Assembly: GCF_900111255.1 (NCBI RefSeq)
Contig: NZ_FOGP01000004.1
Span: forward strand, 124,001-188,000
DNA: 64,000 nucleotides
Reading direction: 5' to 3'
DNA from: Parafannyhessea umbonata
GTDB lineage: Bacteria > Actinomycetota > Coriobacteriia > Coriobacteriales > Atopobiaceae
Translations under genes and position numbers: made by a program
The notes under the pieces: generated by a model
What the model was told of the DNA's origin: nothing
Databases searched by the model: none
The model's input: the letters and a program-made list of their open reading frames with translations, nothing else
Shown here: in pieces, positions 48,845 through 58,185 of the stretch
Numbering within the stretch: position 1 is the first letter of the stretch
How the letters are laid out: each line of letters begins with the position of its first letter

Positions 48845-51529
48845 ATGTCCGAAGAGGCCAAGGTCACTCAGGCCGAGACCGTCAGCGACGCACCCGCAAT
48901 CGTCGTTCACAGCGACGAGGAGCTCTCTGACAAGCTCGCGCTCATGCGCGAGGCCCAGAAGAAGTTTGCAACGTTCTCCCAAGAGCAGGTCGACAAGATT
49001 TTCAAGGCTGCAGCTCTTGCCGCTAACGCGCAGCGTATTCCCCTCGCCCAGCTTGCCGTCGAGGAGACGGGCTACGGCGTCATGGAGGACAAGGTCATCA
49101 AGAACCACTACGCTGCCGAGTTTGTGTACAACAAGTACAAGGACACCAAGACCTGCGGCGTCCTCGAGGAGGACAAGGCCGGTGGCATGACCAAGGTCGC
49201 CGAGCCCGTTGGCATTGTCGCGGCGGTCATCCCGACCACCAACCCCACCTCCACCGCCATCTTCAAGGCACTGCTCTGCCTCAAGACGCGCAACGCCATG
49301 ATGATCAGCCCGCACCCGCGCGCGAAGAAGTCCACCACGGCCGCGGCGCGCATCGTGCTCGAGGCTGCGGTCGAGGCCGGCGCTCCCGAGGGAATCATCG
49401 GCTGGATCGAGAACCCCTCACTGGTCGCCACAAACACGCTCATGTCCGAGGCCGACATCATCCTGGCGACCGGTGGCCCCGGCATGGTCAACGCCGCCTA
49501 CAGCTCCGGCACTCCGGCCCTCGGCGTCGGTCCGGGCAACAACCCCGCCATCATCGACGACTCCGCCGACATTCTCATGGCCGTCAACTCCATCATGCAG
49601 TCGAAGACCTTCGACAACGGCATGATCTGCGCGACCGAGCAGAACGTGATTGTTCTCGACGGGGTCTACGACGCCGTCAAGGAGGAGTTCGCCAAGCGCG
49701 GCGCCTACTTCCTGAGGGGCGATGAGATCGACAAGGTCGGCAACACCGTCATCGTCAACGGTGGCGTTAACGCCAAGATGGTCGGCCAGCCTGCTCCCAC
49801 CATCGCCAAGACCGCCGGCGTCGAGGTTCCTGCCTGGACCAAGGTGCTCATCGGCGAGACCGAGTCCGTCGAGCCCTCCAACCCCTGGGCTCACGAGAAG
49901 CTGACCACCATCCTGGGCATGTATCGCGCCTCTGACTTCGAGGACGCACTCGCCAAGGCCTCCCGCCTCGTCGCTGACGGCGGCTACGGCCACACCTCCT
50001 CGCTGTTCATCGACACGCGTGAGACCGAGAAGATGGAGGCTCACCGCAGTGCGATGAAGACCTGCCGCATTCTCATTAACTGCCCGGCTGCGCAGGGTGG
50101 CATCGGTGACATCTACAACTTCCAGCTGACGCCCTCGCTCACGCTCGGCTGCGGCTCATGGGGTGGCAACTCGTTCTCGGGCAACCTCGATGTCCATCAG
50201 CTGCTTAACGTCAAGTCGGTCGCAGAGAGGCGAGAGAATATGCTGTGGTTCCGCACTCCCGAGAAGGTCTACTTCAAGAAGGGCTGCATGCCCGTCGCCC
50301 TGCGCGAGCTCGGCGAGGTCTACGGCTGCAAGCGCGCCTTCATCGTCACGGACAGCTTCCTGTACAAGAACGGCAACACCCAGCCGATCGAGCGTGCCCT
50401 CGACGAGATGGGCATCGTCCACAGCTCCTTCTGGAACGTCCAGCCCGACCCCACGATCCAGTCTGCCCGCGAGGGCCTGAAGCAGATCGTCGCCTTCGAG
50501 CCTGACGTGATCATCGCCATGGGCGGCGGCTCCGCAATGGATGCCGGCAAGATCATGTGGACCATGTACGAGCACCCGGAGGAGAAGTTCGACGACATGG
50601 CCGTCGACTTCATGGACATTCGCAAGCGCGTCTATCGCTTCAAGAAGATGGGCGAGAAGGCCAAGTTCGTCGCGATCCCGACCTCCTCGGGCACGGGCTC
50701 CGAGTGCACGCCGTTTGCCATCATCACGGATGCGGAGACCGGCATCAAGTGGCCCATCACCGACTACGAGCTCATGCCGACCATGGCCATCGTCGACACC
50801 GACAACATGATGACTCAGCCGCGCGGCCTGACCTCCGCGTCCGGCATCGACGTCCTCACGCACGCCATCGAGGCATACGTCTCGATCATGGCCTCCGACT
50901 ACACCGACGGTCTCGCTCTGCGTGCGGCCAAGCTGGTCTTCGACTACCTGCCAACCGCCTACAACGAGCCAACCAACGTCGAGGCTCGCGACAGGATGGC
51001 AAACGCGTCCTGCCTCGCCGGCATTGCCTTTGCCAACGCGTTCCTGGGCGTCAACCACTCCATGGCACACAAGCTCGGTGCCTACCATCACATTCCCCAC
51101 GGCTGGGCCAACGCGGTCATCCTCACGCGCGTCTGCCGCTACAACGCAGCCGAGCGTCCGACCCGCATGGGCACCTTCTCGCAGTACCAGTACCCTCACG
51201 CCAAGGCGCGCTACGCCGAGATGGGCCGCTACTGCGGCTTCGCCGGCAGGGACGACGACGAGGTGTTCGAGAACTTCATGGCGGGCATCGAGGACCTCAA
51301 GAAGACCATCGGCGTGAAGGAGACCATTGCCGACTACGGCGTGGACGAGCAGTACTTCCTCGACACCCTCGACGAGATGTCGCTTAATGCCTTCAACGAC
51401 CAGTGCACGGGTGCCAACCCGCGCTACCCGCTCGTGGAGGAGATCAAGTCCATGTACATGGATGCCTACTACGGACGCCCGGCCACCTCTTACGAGGACA
51501 AGGGCCTGAGCATTCGCGATTCTGAGTAG
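48845..51529 (+). CDS. adhE: Bifunctional acetaldehyde-CoA/alcohol dehydrogenase
   Basis: 894 residues. The N-terminal CoA-acylating aldehyde dehydrogenase (about 20-450) has the nucleophile Cys262 in GMICATEQNVIV. The C-terminal iron-dependent alcohol dehydrogenase (about 465-880) has AMGGGSAMDAGKIMW (NAD binding), TSSGTGSECTPFAII and metal-ligand histidines in GVNHSMAHKLGAYHHIPHG. It reduces acetyl-CoA to ethanol, regenerating two NAD+. Such enzymes polymerise into spirosomes. AAAGGAGG before the ATG predicts high expression. It has a long control region with a leader hairpin. Confidence 0.97.
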   Translation: MSEEAKVTQAETVSDAPAIVVHSDEELSDKLALMREAQKKFATFSQEQVDKIFKAAALAANAQRIPLAQLAVEETGYGVMEDKVIKNHYAAEFVYNKYKDTKTCGVLEEDKAGGMTKVAEPVGIVAAVIPTTNPTSTAIFKALLCLKTRNAMMISPHPRAKKSTTAAARIVLEAAVEAGAPEGIIGWIENPSLVATNTLMSEADIILATGGPGMVNAAYSSGTPALGVGPGNNPAIIDDSADILMAVNSIMQSKTFDNGMICATEQNVIVLDGVYDAVKEEFAKRGAYFLRGDEIDKVGNTVIVNGGVNAKMVGQPAPTIAKTAGVEVPAWTKVLIGETESVEPSNPWAHEKLTTILGMYRASDFEDALAKASRLVADGGYGHTSSLFIDTRETEKMEAHRSAMKTCRILINCPAAQGGIGDIYNFQLTPSLTLGCGSWGGNSFSGNLDVHQLLNVKSVAERRENMLWFRTPEKVYFKKGCMPVALRELGEVYGCKRAFIVTDSFLYKNGNTQPIERALDEMGIVHSSFWNVQPDPTIQSAREGLKQIVAFEPDVIIAMGGGSAMDAGKIMWTMYEHPEEKFDDMAVDFMDIRKRVYRFKKMGEKAKFVAIPTSSGTGSECTPFAIITDAETGIKWPITDYELMPTMAIVDTDNMMTQPRGLTSASGIDVLTHAIEAYVSIMASDYTDGLALRAAKLVFDYLPTAYNEPTNVEARDRMANASCLAGIAFANAFLGVNHSMAHKLGAYHHIPHGWANAVILTRVCRYNAAERPTRMGTFSQYQYPHAKARYAEMGRYCGFAGRDDDEVFENFMAGIEDLKKTIGVKETIADYGVDEQYFLDTLDEMSLNAFNDQCTGANPRYPLVEEIKSMYMDAYYGRPATSYEDKGLSIRDSE

Positions 51530-51569
51530 GCTTGTCTCAACGACGTACGATTGAGGAGATGACTGCATC

Positions 51570-52334
51570 ATGGAACTGCCCCAAGACAAGAAGGTCATCA
51601 AGGTCCGCGCGAACAAGGTCGTCTATGACTGCGGAGACTTCGTTGCCAAGGTCTACAACGCGACCAAGCCGCCGGCGGGCGTCTTTAACGAGGCTCTCAA
51701 TCTGACTCGCGCCGAGCAGTCTGGCCTGGACGTGACCCCGATTGTCGAGGTCAGCAAGGTCGATGGGTCGTGGTCTCTCATCACGAAGAAGGTTGAGGGA
51801 AAGACCATGCGCGAGCTTGGTGACGAGGACCACGAGCGCCGCCCCGAGCTCACGCGCCAGTTCGTCGAGCTGCAGCTGGACGTCCACAAGTACACCAACG
51901 ACCTCATGCCGCGCCAGCAGGACAAGTACACGCGCATGATTAACTCGGTCACCGAGGTCCTCGACGAGTCGACGCGCTACGACCTGCTGATGAGGCTGGA
52001 TGGCATGTCCAACCACCAGAACATCTGCCACGGCGACTTCGTTCCCTCGAACGTCATCGTCCGCGAGGATGGCAGCTACTGCATCTGCGATTGGGCCCAT
52101 GCCAGCCAGGGTGACGGCGCGGCCGACTGCGCGGTCTCGTACCTGCGCTTCAAGCTGCGCGGTGCGGACGAGTTCGCCGAGAACTACATCCGCACCTACT
52201 GCGAGCTCTCCGGCACCAGCATGGAGACGGTCGAGAACTGGTTCCCCATCGTTGCGGGCGCCGAGCTTGCGCGCGGTCGCGTGATCGAGAAGGACTTCCT
52301 TCTGAGCTGGATTGACATCGCCTCCGTCGACTAG
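51570..52334 (+). CDS. APH-like small-molecule kinase
   Basis: 254 residues with an aminoglycoside phosphotransferase/choline kinase fold. Catalytic loop ICHGDFVPSNVIV (His154) and metal-binding Asp in CICDWAHASQGDGAADCA; an N-lobe with VVYDCGDFVAKVYN supplies the ATP Lys. The natural substrate may be a sugar, choline or other small molecule; antibiotic resistance need not be implied. It starts 40 bases after adhE with TTGAGGAG upstream, so it may be partly cotranscribed. Terminator follows. Confidence 0.82.
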   Translation: MELPQDKKVIKVRANKVVYDCGDFVAKVYNATKPPAGVFNEALNLTRAEQSGLDVTPIVEVSKVDGSWSLITKKVEGKTMRELGDEDHERRPELTRQFVELQLDVHKYTNDLMPRQQDKYTRMINSVTEVLDESTRYDLLMRLDGMSNHQNICHGDFVPSNVIVREDGSYCICDWAHASQGDGAADCAVSYLRFKLRGADEFAENYIRTYCELSGTSMETVENWFPIVAGAELARGRVIEKDFLLSWIDIASVD

Positions 52335-52358
52335 CTTCCTCTCGCAAGAGCCAGGAGC

Positions 52359-52398
52359 GGACGCGCGGGACGGCTTCGGCCGACCGCGCGTCCTTTTT
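52359..52398 (+). terminator. Rho-independent terminator
   Basis: A 10-bp arm pair (52359-52368 with 52384-52393) with an inner GGC-TTC-GGCC-type stem is followed by TTTTT (52394-52398). It ends the adhE/APH-like transcript. Confidence 0.88.
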
Positions 52399-52595
52399 CT
52401 GTGCGTGCGTCAGCGCGGTGTGACTGACCTGGCGCATTCGCCTCGAATTGGTGGGGCGGTCCTTCTCCGATGCGCCATTCCCACCGTTCGCCGTTCGCCG
52501 GAACCCTGTTGTTCCGTTCGAAACACGGCTGACCGAAAATGTGTGGACGCTTGTTTCGGCCGCACGGCGGGACTGCGGTGAGAGAGGGGATTCGA

Positions 52596-54365
52596 ATGGG
52601 AAAACAGCTGCTCTCGGGTAACGAGGCCATCGCTCAGGGCGCATGGGAGGCGGGTGTCGCGGTCGGCACCGGATATCCCGGCACCCCGTCGACCGAGACG
52701 TTGGAGAACCTGGTCGAGAAGGACGGCGTCTACTGCGAGTGGGCTCCCAACGAGAAGGTTGCCCTCGAGGTCGCCATCGGCTCCATGATGGGGGGCGCCC
52801 GCTCGATGGCTACCATGAAGCACGTGGGGCTGAACGTCGCCGCAGACCCGTTCATGTCGGTCGCCAACACGGGCGTGAACGCCGGCCTGGTCATTCTGGC
52901 CGCAGACGACCCCTCGTGCTACAGCTCCCAGAACGAGCAGGACTCCCGCAACTACGCGGCGTTCGCGCGCGTGCCGTGCCTTGACCCCAGCGACTCGCAG
53001 GAGGCTTACGAGTTCTCCCGGAAGGCCTTCGAACTGTCCGAGCGCTTTGACACCCCTGTCATGCTGCACGAGACGATGCGCGTGGCCCACACCAAGACCA
53101 TGGTCGACGTTGCGGGAGGGCGTGCCGCCGTCGCGCCCCGCGACTACAAGACGCAGATTTCCAAGTACGTGATGATGCCGGCGATGGCCGTCGCGCGCAC
53201 GGCGGCCACGAACGCACGCGAGGACGCGCTTTGCGAATACGCGGAGAAGTGCGAGTTCAACCGTGTCGAGATGCGCGACCGCGGCGTGGGCGTCGTCGCC
53301 GCCGGGGCGCTCTACAACCATGTGCGCGAGGCGCTGCCTGATGCCTCGACGTTCAAGCTTGGCCTTACCTGGCCGCTTCCCGCCCGCGCCCTGGCGGACT
53401 TCGCCGCCTCGGTCGACAAGCTCTACGTTGTGGAAGAGGCCTGCACATACTTCGAGACGCGGGTTCGTGCGCTGGGCATCGAGGTCTCCGAGCCGCCGGC
53501 TGGCCGCCTGCCGCGCTCGGGGGAGGTCCTTCCGGCCCACATCCGCGCGTCTTTCTCGCAAGGCGAGCCTCCCCACCTGCCAAACGCCGAGGGCCTGCCG
53601 CCCCGTCCCCCCGCGTTCTGCGCGGGCTGCCCGCATCGCCTTGTCTACGTCGAGCTGCGGCGCATGAAGGCGATCGTCACGGGCGACATCGGCTGCTACA
53701 CCCTTGGCGCGGTCGCGCCGTATCGCGCCGTCGACTCTGTGATTGACATGGGAGCCTCGCTCTCGATGGCGCATGGCATGGAGCTGGCGGGCGCACCCGA
53801 GCGCACGGGGCGCCCCGTTGTGGGCGTCATCGGCGACTCGACTTTCGCCCATTCGGGAATCACGAGCCTCCTGGGCACGGTCTACAACGGCGGCAAGGGG
53901 ACCATCTGCATTCTGGACAACCGGACCACTGCCATGACCGGAACGCAGGGCAACCCCGTAAATGGCGTCACGCTCTCGGAGCAGATGGCCGGCAAGTCGC
54001 CACTCGACGAGCCCAGTGGCAAGCCGCTCGACCTTGAACGACTTTGCCGCGCCATAGGCGTCGACGAGGTCGCAACCATCGACTCGCGGGACGCCAAGTC
54101 CATTCGCGCAGCGCTCAAGGATGCGATCGGTCACGAGGACAAGCTGTCCGTCCTCATCTTCCGGTCTCCTTGCCGCTTGATTGACCGCTCGCGCAGGCCC
54201 ATGCCCGTCATACGAGACTGCCGCCGCTGTGGTACCTGCGTCCAGATAGGCTGCCCCGCGCTCGGAAAGGACAAGACCGGGCACGCAGTCATCGATCCCG
54301 ACCAGTGCATCGGCTGCGGCCAGTGCGTGCAGTCCTGTCCCTTCGGCTGCATCGAGGAGGAGTAG
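52596..54365 (+). CDS. iorA: Indolepyruvate:ferredoxin oxidoreductase, alpha subunit
   Basis: 589 residues. Oxidises aryl 2-oxoacids from aromatic amino acids to aryl-acetyl-CoA, reducing ferredoxin. N-terminal pyrimidine-binding domain (GTGYPGTPSTETLENL), ThDP domain with CAGCPHRLVY, GDIGCYTLG and GDSTFAHSGITSL, and a C-terminal 2[4Fe-4S] domain (CRRCGTCVQIGC and CIGCGQCVQSCPFGC). ATG 52596 follows GAGAGGGG. It is 2 bases upstream of iorB. The small ferredoxin encoded at 58.7 kb could be an electron acceptor. Confidence 0.95.
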   Translation: MGKQLLSGNEAIAQGAWEAGVAVGTGYPGTPSTETLENLVEKDGVYCEWAPNEKVALEVAIGSMMGGARSMATMKHVGLNVAADPFMSVANTGVNAGLVILAADDPSCYSSQNEQDSRNYAAFARVPCLDPSDSQEAYEFSRKAFELSERFDTPVMLHETMRVAHTKTMVDVAGGRAAVAPRDYKTQISKYVMMPAMAVARTAATNAREDALCEYAEKCEFNRVEMRDRGVGVVAAGALYNHVREALPDASTFKLGLTWPLPARALADFAASVDKLYVVEEACTYFETRVRALGIEVSEPPAGRLPRSGEVLPAHIRASFSQGEPPHLPNAEGLPPRPPAFCAGCPHRLVYVELRRMKAIVTGDIGCYTLGAVAPYRAVDSVIDMGASLSMAHGMELAGAPERTGRPVVGVIGDSTFAHSGITSLLGTVYNGGKGTICILDNRTTAMTGTQGNPVNGVTLSEQMAGKSPLDEPSGKPLDLERLCRAIGVDEVATIDSRDAKSIRAALKDAIGHEDKLSVLIFRSPCRLIDRSRRPMPVIRDCRRCGTCVQIGCPALGKDKTGHAVIDPDQCIGCGQCVQSCPFGCIEEE

Positions 54366-54367
54366 AA

Positions 54368-55006
54368 ATGGCACATGCAATCGCGTCGGACGCCGCGTCG
54401 ACGGTGACGCTGGGCGCACGGGTGGAGGTCGAGAAGACCAAGACCGTCCTTCTGGTTGGCGTGGGCGGACAGGGCACGATTCTCGCTGGCAACATACTCG
54501 CGATGTGCGCCGCCGAGGCCGGCCTGGACGTGAAGGTCTCCGAGATCCATGGCATGTCCCAGCGTGGTGGCTCGGTGTCGACCGTCATTCGCATGGGCAA
54601 CAAGGTTGACTCCATGGTCTGCGACCCGGGCTGCGCTGACGTGGTCGTCGCGTTCGAGGAGCTCGAGGCGCTCAGGGCCCAGCAGTACCTGCGCGAGGGC
54701 GGCAAGCTGTTCGTGAACGACGAGACCATTGTGCCTGTTCCCGTGAACATCGGGAACGCGCGCATGCCCGAGCGCATCTCGAAGCGGCTTGACGAGATGG
54801 GGGCTATCCGCATCGATGCCGGCTTCATTGCACGTCAGACGGGGAACCCGCGCTCGGCAAACGTCGTTCTGGTGGGTGCGCTCTCCACCGCGTTGCCGTT
54901 CGACGAGACCGCCTGGCATGATGCAATCTGCAAGCGCGTGCCGCCCAAGACCAGAGGGACGAACCTCGAGGCCTTCGCGCGCGGTCGCGACGCCGCCCTT
55001 CAATAG
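54368..55006 (+). CDS. iorB: Indolepyruvate:ferredoxin oxidoreductase, beta subunit
   Basis: 212 residues, the gamma-type (pyruvate:ferredoxin oxidoreductase gamma-like) subunit: VLLVGVGGQGTILAGNIL, KVSEIHGMSQRGGSVSTVIR and a C-terminal SANVVLVGALSTALPF. It completes the IorAB heterodimer. GGAGG overlaps the end of iorA and the ATG lies 2 bases after the iorA stop. ATG 54368 is preferred over the frame-internal start at 54305, which overlaps iorA. Confidence 0.95.
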   Translation: MAHAIASDAASTVTLGARVEVEKTKTVLLVGVGGQGTILAGNILAMCAAEAGLDVKVSEIHGMSQRGGSVSTVIRMGNKVDSMVCDPGCADVVVAFEELEALRAQQYLREGGKLFVNDETIVPVPVNIGNARMPERISKRLDEMGAIRIDAGFIARQTGNPRSANVVLVGALSTALPFDETAWHDAICKRVPPKTRGTNLEAFARGRDAALQ

Positions 55007-55103
55007 CAAGGCCGCCGGACGGGCCGTCGCCATGGCGTCGGCCTCTTAACGAAAGGTGGATGTCGTGGGACAATGGCCCGTAAGAACGCGAAAGGGCCGA
55101 ACC

Positions 55104-55598
55104 ATGTCTTCAATCTCAAACCATAGCCAGTCCTCGTCCCTGGAGGACGAGCCCCTGACTGAGGAGCTGCTGAAGCGCCTGCTTGCCAGCACTTCTCCCG
55201 AGGCATATCTCGATCGCGAGCAGATTGTCGCATGCGACTTTTCGCAGGCGATTACCGCTTTGGCAAAGGAGAAGGGCCTTTCGCGCGCGACGGTGCTCAG
55301 GCGAGCCCACGTGGCCGCGTCCTATGGCTATCAGGTCTTCGGCGGGGAGCGCCACCCCCATCGAAACGTCGTGATTGCGCTGTCGTTCGGCCTGCAGTGC
55401 AGCCTCGTAGAGACCCAGCGTCTGCTCAAGCGGGCCGGGTACTCCGAGCTCTACTGCAAGGACCGCCGCGACGCGATCATCATCTCGTGCGTGAATCGTC
55501 GTCTCGAAATCGATCGCTGCGACGACGAGCTCTATCGGTTGGGAGAAGACACGCTGCTGGATGAAAACGGTTACGTCAGACGTAGTTCCGCTCGATAG
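55104..55598 (+). CDS. HTH-like protein 1, paralogue of HTH-like protein 2, next to a Ser/Thr kinase
   Basis: 164 residues. An acidic N-terminus of about 55 residues precedes a lambda-repressor-like helical core: SRATVLRRAHVAASYGYQVF, GERHPHRNVVIALSFGLQC, then LVETQRLLKRAGYSELY and RRDAIIISCVNRRLEIDRCD. From YGYQ (74) to RRD (121) the distance is 47 residues, exactly as in the 137-residue protein encoded at 57028, and the core aligns without a gap, so the two are paralogues. They may bind DNA or act as kinase substrates. AAAGGG precedes the ATG. It lies 14 bases before the kinase gene. I know no described function for the family. Confidence 0.8.
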   Translation: MSSISNHSQSSSLEDEPLTEELLKRLLASTSPEAYLDREQIVACDFSQAITALAKEKGLSRATVLRRAHVAASYGYQVFGGERHPHRNVVIALSFGLQCSLVETQRLLKRAGYSELYCKDRRDAIIISCVNRRLEIDRCDDELYRLGEDTLLDENGYVRRSSAR

Positions 55599-55612
55599 GG
55601 GGTTCCTCTGTC

Positions 55613-56914
55613 GTGACTGATGAAGAGCTGCTTGCGACCCTCGACGCTGACGACTCCTATACGGTCCTGAACGTGCTTGCGCACGGTGAGGCCGGCGAGA
55701 CCCAGCTGGTCTGCCTTCCGGACTCCACGCTGCGATGCCTTGGGTCGGGACTTCCGGTCGTGGTGGCCGACAAGCTGCTGGTCCGCAAGTACATTCGCTC
55801 CGAGTTGGAGAACAGGGGCGTATGGGAGGCCGTGGCGGCGCTCGATGACCCACGCCTCCCTCGCGTGCGACAGATCTACGAGCTTCCCGACAGGCTGGCC
55901 GTGGTGTATGACTACGTTCCGGGCGAGACGCTTCGCGAGCGAATCAAGCGCGCCGGTGCCATGGGCCCGCGCGAGGTGGCCGACGTGCTTGCCGAGCTTT
56001 GCCAGGTCCTCTCTCGCCTGCATGGGATTGGTCTGGTGCACCGTGACGTGACCCCAGGCAACGTTGTACTCGCCTCGGACGGCGTGCACCTTATAGACAT
56101 GGGCATCGCCCGCAAGAAGGTTTCCGGAGCGACGCGCGACACGATGCAGCTTGGCACCTGGGGCTTTGCGTCCCCGGAGCAGTATGGCTTCGGCCAGACC
56201 GACGCGCGCTCGGACGTCTATTCGCTTGGTCGCCTGCTTGGCTATCTTCTGAGCGCCACCGAACCCTCCGACCCCAGCTTCGACCAGCGTGTCCGTGAGG
56301 CAACGGGGGGAGCGTCTGCCCTGCTAAAGGTGTTTGAGACCGCATGTGCCCTTGCGCCGGACGATCGTTTCCAGAGTGCCGAAAAGTTCTCCCGCGCCCT
56401 TCGAAAGGCCCTGCCGCCACAGCCGAAGAGGGGCGCCTCGAGGGGAGGCACGGAGCACTTCTCTGCTGCGGGGAAACGCGCTCACGACAGGAACCACGCT
56501 GATGCCAGGCGTGGCCTGGCGAGAAGTGCGCGCGACTACCTTGTCGAGACTCCGCGCGCGTTCGCTGCCGCAGCGGCGTCGACGCACGGTTGGCGACGCC
56601 TGGTCTTGGTCATGGTCCTTCTGGTTGCCGTCTTTGAATGCCTCTTATTCGTGGGCTCCGGGGTGATGTTGATCGTCAGTCCGAAGGAAGCCACGGACCC
56701 CGCCTCTGGAATCCTGTCCTTTCTTGCCGCGGCCTATTTTGTGTACGCCGTGGTGATGGAGCCTACGCTGTGCGCCCTTGGCTGGGGGCCATATGACGGG
56801 GGCGGGCGTGCGCGCGTGCTCGGTAGGCGCGAGGCGTATCTGCTGGGTCTGCTAGTCGTCGCGGAGCTTGCCCTCGTCTTTCTGTCGTTGTTCGCCGGTG
56901 CGGTGACGAGGTGA
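55613..56914 (+). CDS. Membrane Ser/Thr protein kinase with C-terminal multi-TM domain
   Basis: 433 residues. Hanks-type kinase domain (about 15-270): Lys59 in LVRKYIRSELE, catalytic loop LVHRDVTPGNVV (Asp145, Asn150), Asp162 in IDMG in place of DFG, activation segment GTWGFASPEQYG, and SDVYSLGRLL. The glycine loop is poorly conserved (LAHGEAGETQ). A basic linker leads to three predicted membrane helices (about 330-356, 362-386, 408-430). There are no PASTA or other sensor repeats. Start is GTG at 55613. It is flanked by two paralogous HTH-like proteins, possibly its targets. Confidence 0.88.
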   Translation: MTDEELLATLDADDSYTVLNVLAHGEAGETQLVCLPDSTLRCLGSGLPVVVADKLLVRKYIRSELENRGVWEAVAALDDPRLPRVRQIYELPDRLAVVYDYVPGETLRERIKRAGAMGPREVADVLAELCQVLSRLHGIGLVHRDVTPGNVVLASDGVHLIDMGIARKKVSGATRDTMQLGTWGFASPEQYGFGQTDARSDVYSLGRLLGYLLSATEPSDPSFDQRVREATGGASALLKVFETACALAPDDRFQSAEKFSRALRKALPPQPKRGASRGGTEHFSAAGKRAHDRNHADARRGLARSARDYLVETPRAFAAAAASTHGWRRLVLVMVLLVAVFECLLFVGSGVMLIVSPKEATDPASGILSFLAAAYFVYAVVMEPTLCALGWGPYDGGGRARVLGRREAYLLGLLVVAELALVFLSLFAGAVTR

Positions 56915-56954
56915 CGGCTTCTGTTGTCGGATGGCTGCGTTTTTTAAAAATGAT

Positions 56955-56984
56955 TTGAATTCAATCGTTTCTTATTTGTAAACT
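56955..56984 (+). promoter_or_regulatory. Candidate promoter and operator of HTH-like gene 2
   Basis: An AT-rich stretch contains TTGAAT (56955-56960), an 18-base spacer and TAAACT (56979-56984). The -35 is part of a perfect palindrome TTGAATTCAA (56955-56964), which could be a self-regulatory site. The region is far more AT-rich than its surroundings. Confidence 0.45.
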
Positions 56985-57027
56985 AGTTCAGTCTGTTATG
57001 TGCTAAAGGCTAGGACTAGGGATTCAG

Positions 57028-57441
57028 ATGACAACGGATTGGCACTTTCTTCAGGAGGCCTCGAGCGCCGAGGACGCCGTGGCCGCGGCGAACATAAGCA
57101 ACGTCACGCTCAAGGCCTGGATCAACGCAAAGCTCGAGGAGCTTGGCGTCCGCAAGAATGTCGTCGTGGCGCGCTCGGGCCTCAACCAGACGTACGGCTA
57201 CCAGATCATGGCCGGCCTGCGCACCGCATCGCGCGACAAGCTGATCCAGCTGGCCTTTGGACTCGGCCTGGATGTCGGCGACTGCTCGACCATGATGTCG
57301 CTGGGCGGCGTGTCGCCTCTGAGTGACTCCTGCCGACGTGACGTAATTATTGCCTGGGCCATCCAGAAGGGGCTCGACGTCACCGACTGCAACTCGACCT
57401 TGAAGCATCTTCGCGAGAAGCCCCTGGTGGAGCATCGCTAG
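57028..57441 (+). CDS. HTH-like protein 2, paralogue of HTH-like protein 1
   Basis: 137 residues. The helical core VVVARSGLNQTYGYQIMAG, LRTASRDKLIQLAFGLGL, DVGDCSTMMSLGGVSPL and SCRRDVIIAWAIQKGLDV matches the 164-residue protein encoded at 55104 across about 80 positions without gaps, with YGYQ and RRD 47 residues apart in both. The N-terminus is shorter and different. SRDKL..LAFGLGL resembles an XRE recognition region, so DNA binding is plausible but unproven. It has its own promoter candidate and is separated from the kinase gene by 113 bases. Confidence 0.8.
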   Translation: MTTDWHFLQEASSAEDAVAAANISNVTLKAWINAKLEELGVRKNVVVARSGLNQTYGYQIMAGLRTASRDKLIQLAFGLGLDVGDCSTMMSLGGVSPLSDSCRRDVIIAWAIQKGLDVTDCNSTLKHLREKPLVEHR

Positions 57442-57469
57442 GGATTACAGCGATAACTGAGGCAAATGA

Positions 57470-57498
57470 AGGGGCGGTCGCCACGGCGTGTCGCCCCT
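57470..57498 (+). terminator. Weak terminator after HTH-like gene 2
   Basis: AGGGGCG (57470-57476) pairs with CGCCCCT (57492-57498) around an inner GCC/GGC pair. Only GTT follows, so termination may be partial. Confidence 0.5.
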
Positions 57499-57637
57499 GT
57501 TCATATCAATAATCAAATTACGCTCCCAGCGGAAGACTTTCTCTCCTCTTCTCCCTATCATCGTGCAAACGCACGCAAGCGTTGCTTCGAGTCGCATTGG
57601 ATCAAGTCGCATAAAAGAAGAATCGAGAGGAAGCACC

Positions 57638-58129
57638 ATGAGAGTCGCATCAATCGCAGCGCCAACGATCCTCGCCGCTACCTTGGCCCTTTCGCTGGGC
57701 GCATGTGGGGCGTCTTCGGGAAGCTCGAACCAGGACCAGGGGCAGTCGTCTGAGCCCGAGGCCGCCCAGAAGGCCCCCGAGTCATCCGTCGCCGTCACGA
57801 TCGACGGTGTGACTACCACCACGGACTATGAGGGAAAGCCCTGCGCGGTGGTGAGCTATACCTTCACCAACGTTTCGAGTGACGAGGCACAGGCCTTCTC
57901 CACCTCGACGTACCAGGAGGTCTATCAGGGCGGCGTGCAGTGCGACGTCACCATGGCGACGGACGGCAGTGCGGACGGGCAGTCGTCGCTTACCAAGGTC
58001 AAGGCGGGCAACTCCGTTTCGGTCAAAATCGCCTACGAGCTTAAGGACAACTCCGACCTCGAGGTGAACGTCTACCCGATGGACTTCAGCGGAAACCCGC
58101 TCGCGAGCAAGACGTTCACGCTCTCATAA
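57638..58129 (+). CDS. Lipoprotein with DUF5067-like domain
   Basis: 163 residues. Lipoprotein signal: hydrophobic stretch then LSLGAC with the acylated Cys at about residue 24, followed by a Ser/Gln/Glu linker. The exported domain (about 55-163) is an immunoglobulin-like sandwich typical of DUF5067/DUF4352: CAVVSYTFTNVSSDEAQAFS, VYQGGVQCDVTMA, KVKAGNSVSVKIAYEL. These proteins often accompany surface kinases or sensors in Gram-positives; the ligand is unknown. GAGAGGAAG stands before the ATG at 57638. Confidence 0.78.
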   Translation: MRVASIAAPTILAATLALSLGACGASSGSSNQDQGQSSEPEAAQKAPESSVAVTIDGVTTTTDYEGKPCAVVSYTFTNVSSDEAQAFSTSTYQEVYQGGVQCDVTMATDGSADGQSSLTKVKAGNSVSVKIAYELKDNSDLEVNVYPMDFSGNPLASKTFTLS

Positions 58130-58185
58130 GCGTTGCCGTGTCTTACCGCAGCTGAAACGTTCGACGATTTTCGAAGGTGATATGT

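Noticed and set aside
51570-52334. Aminoglycoside resistance gene
   Set aside because: The fold is APH-like, but the family is broad, there is no mobile context, and composition matches the neighbours.
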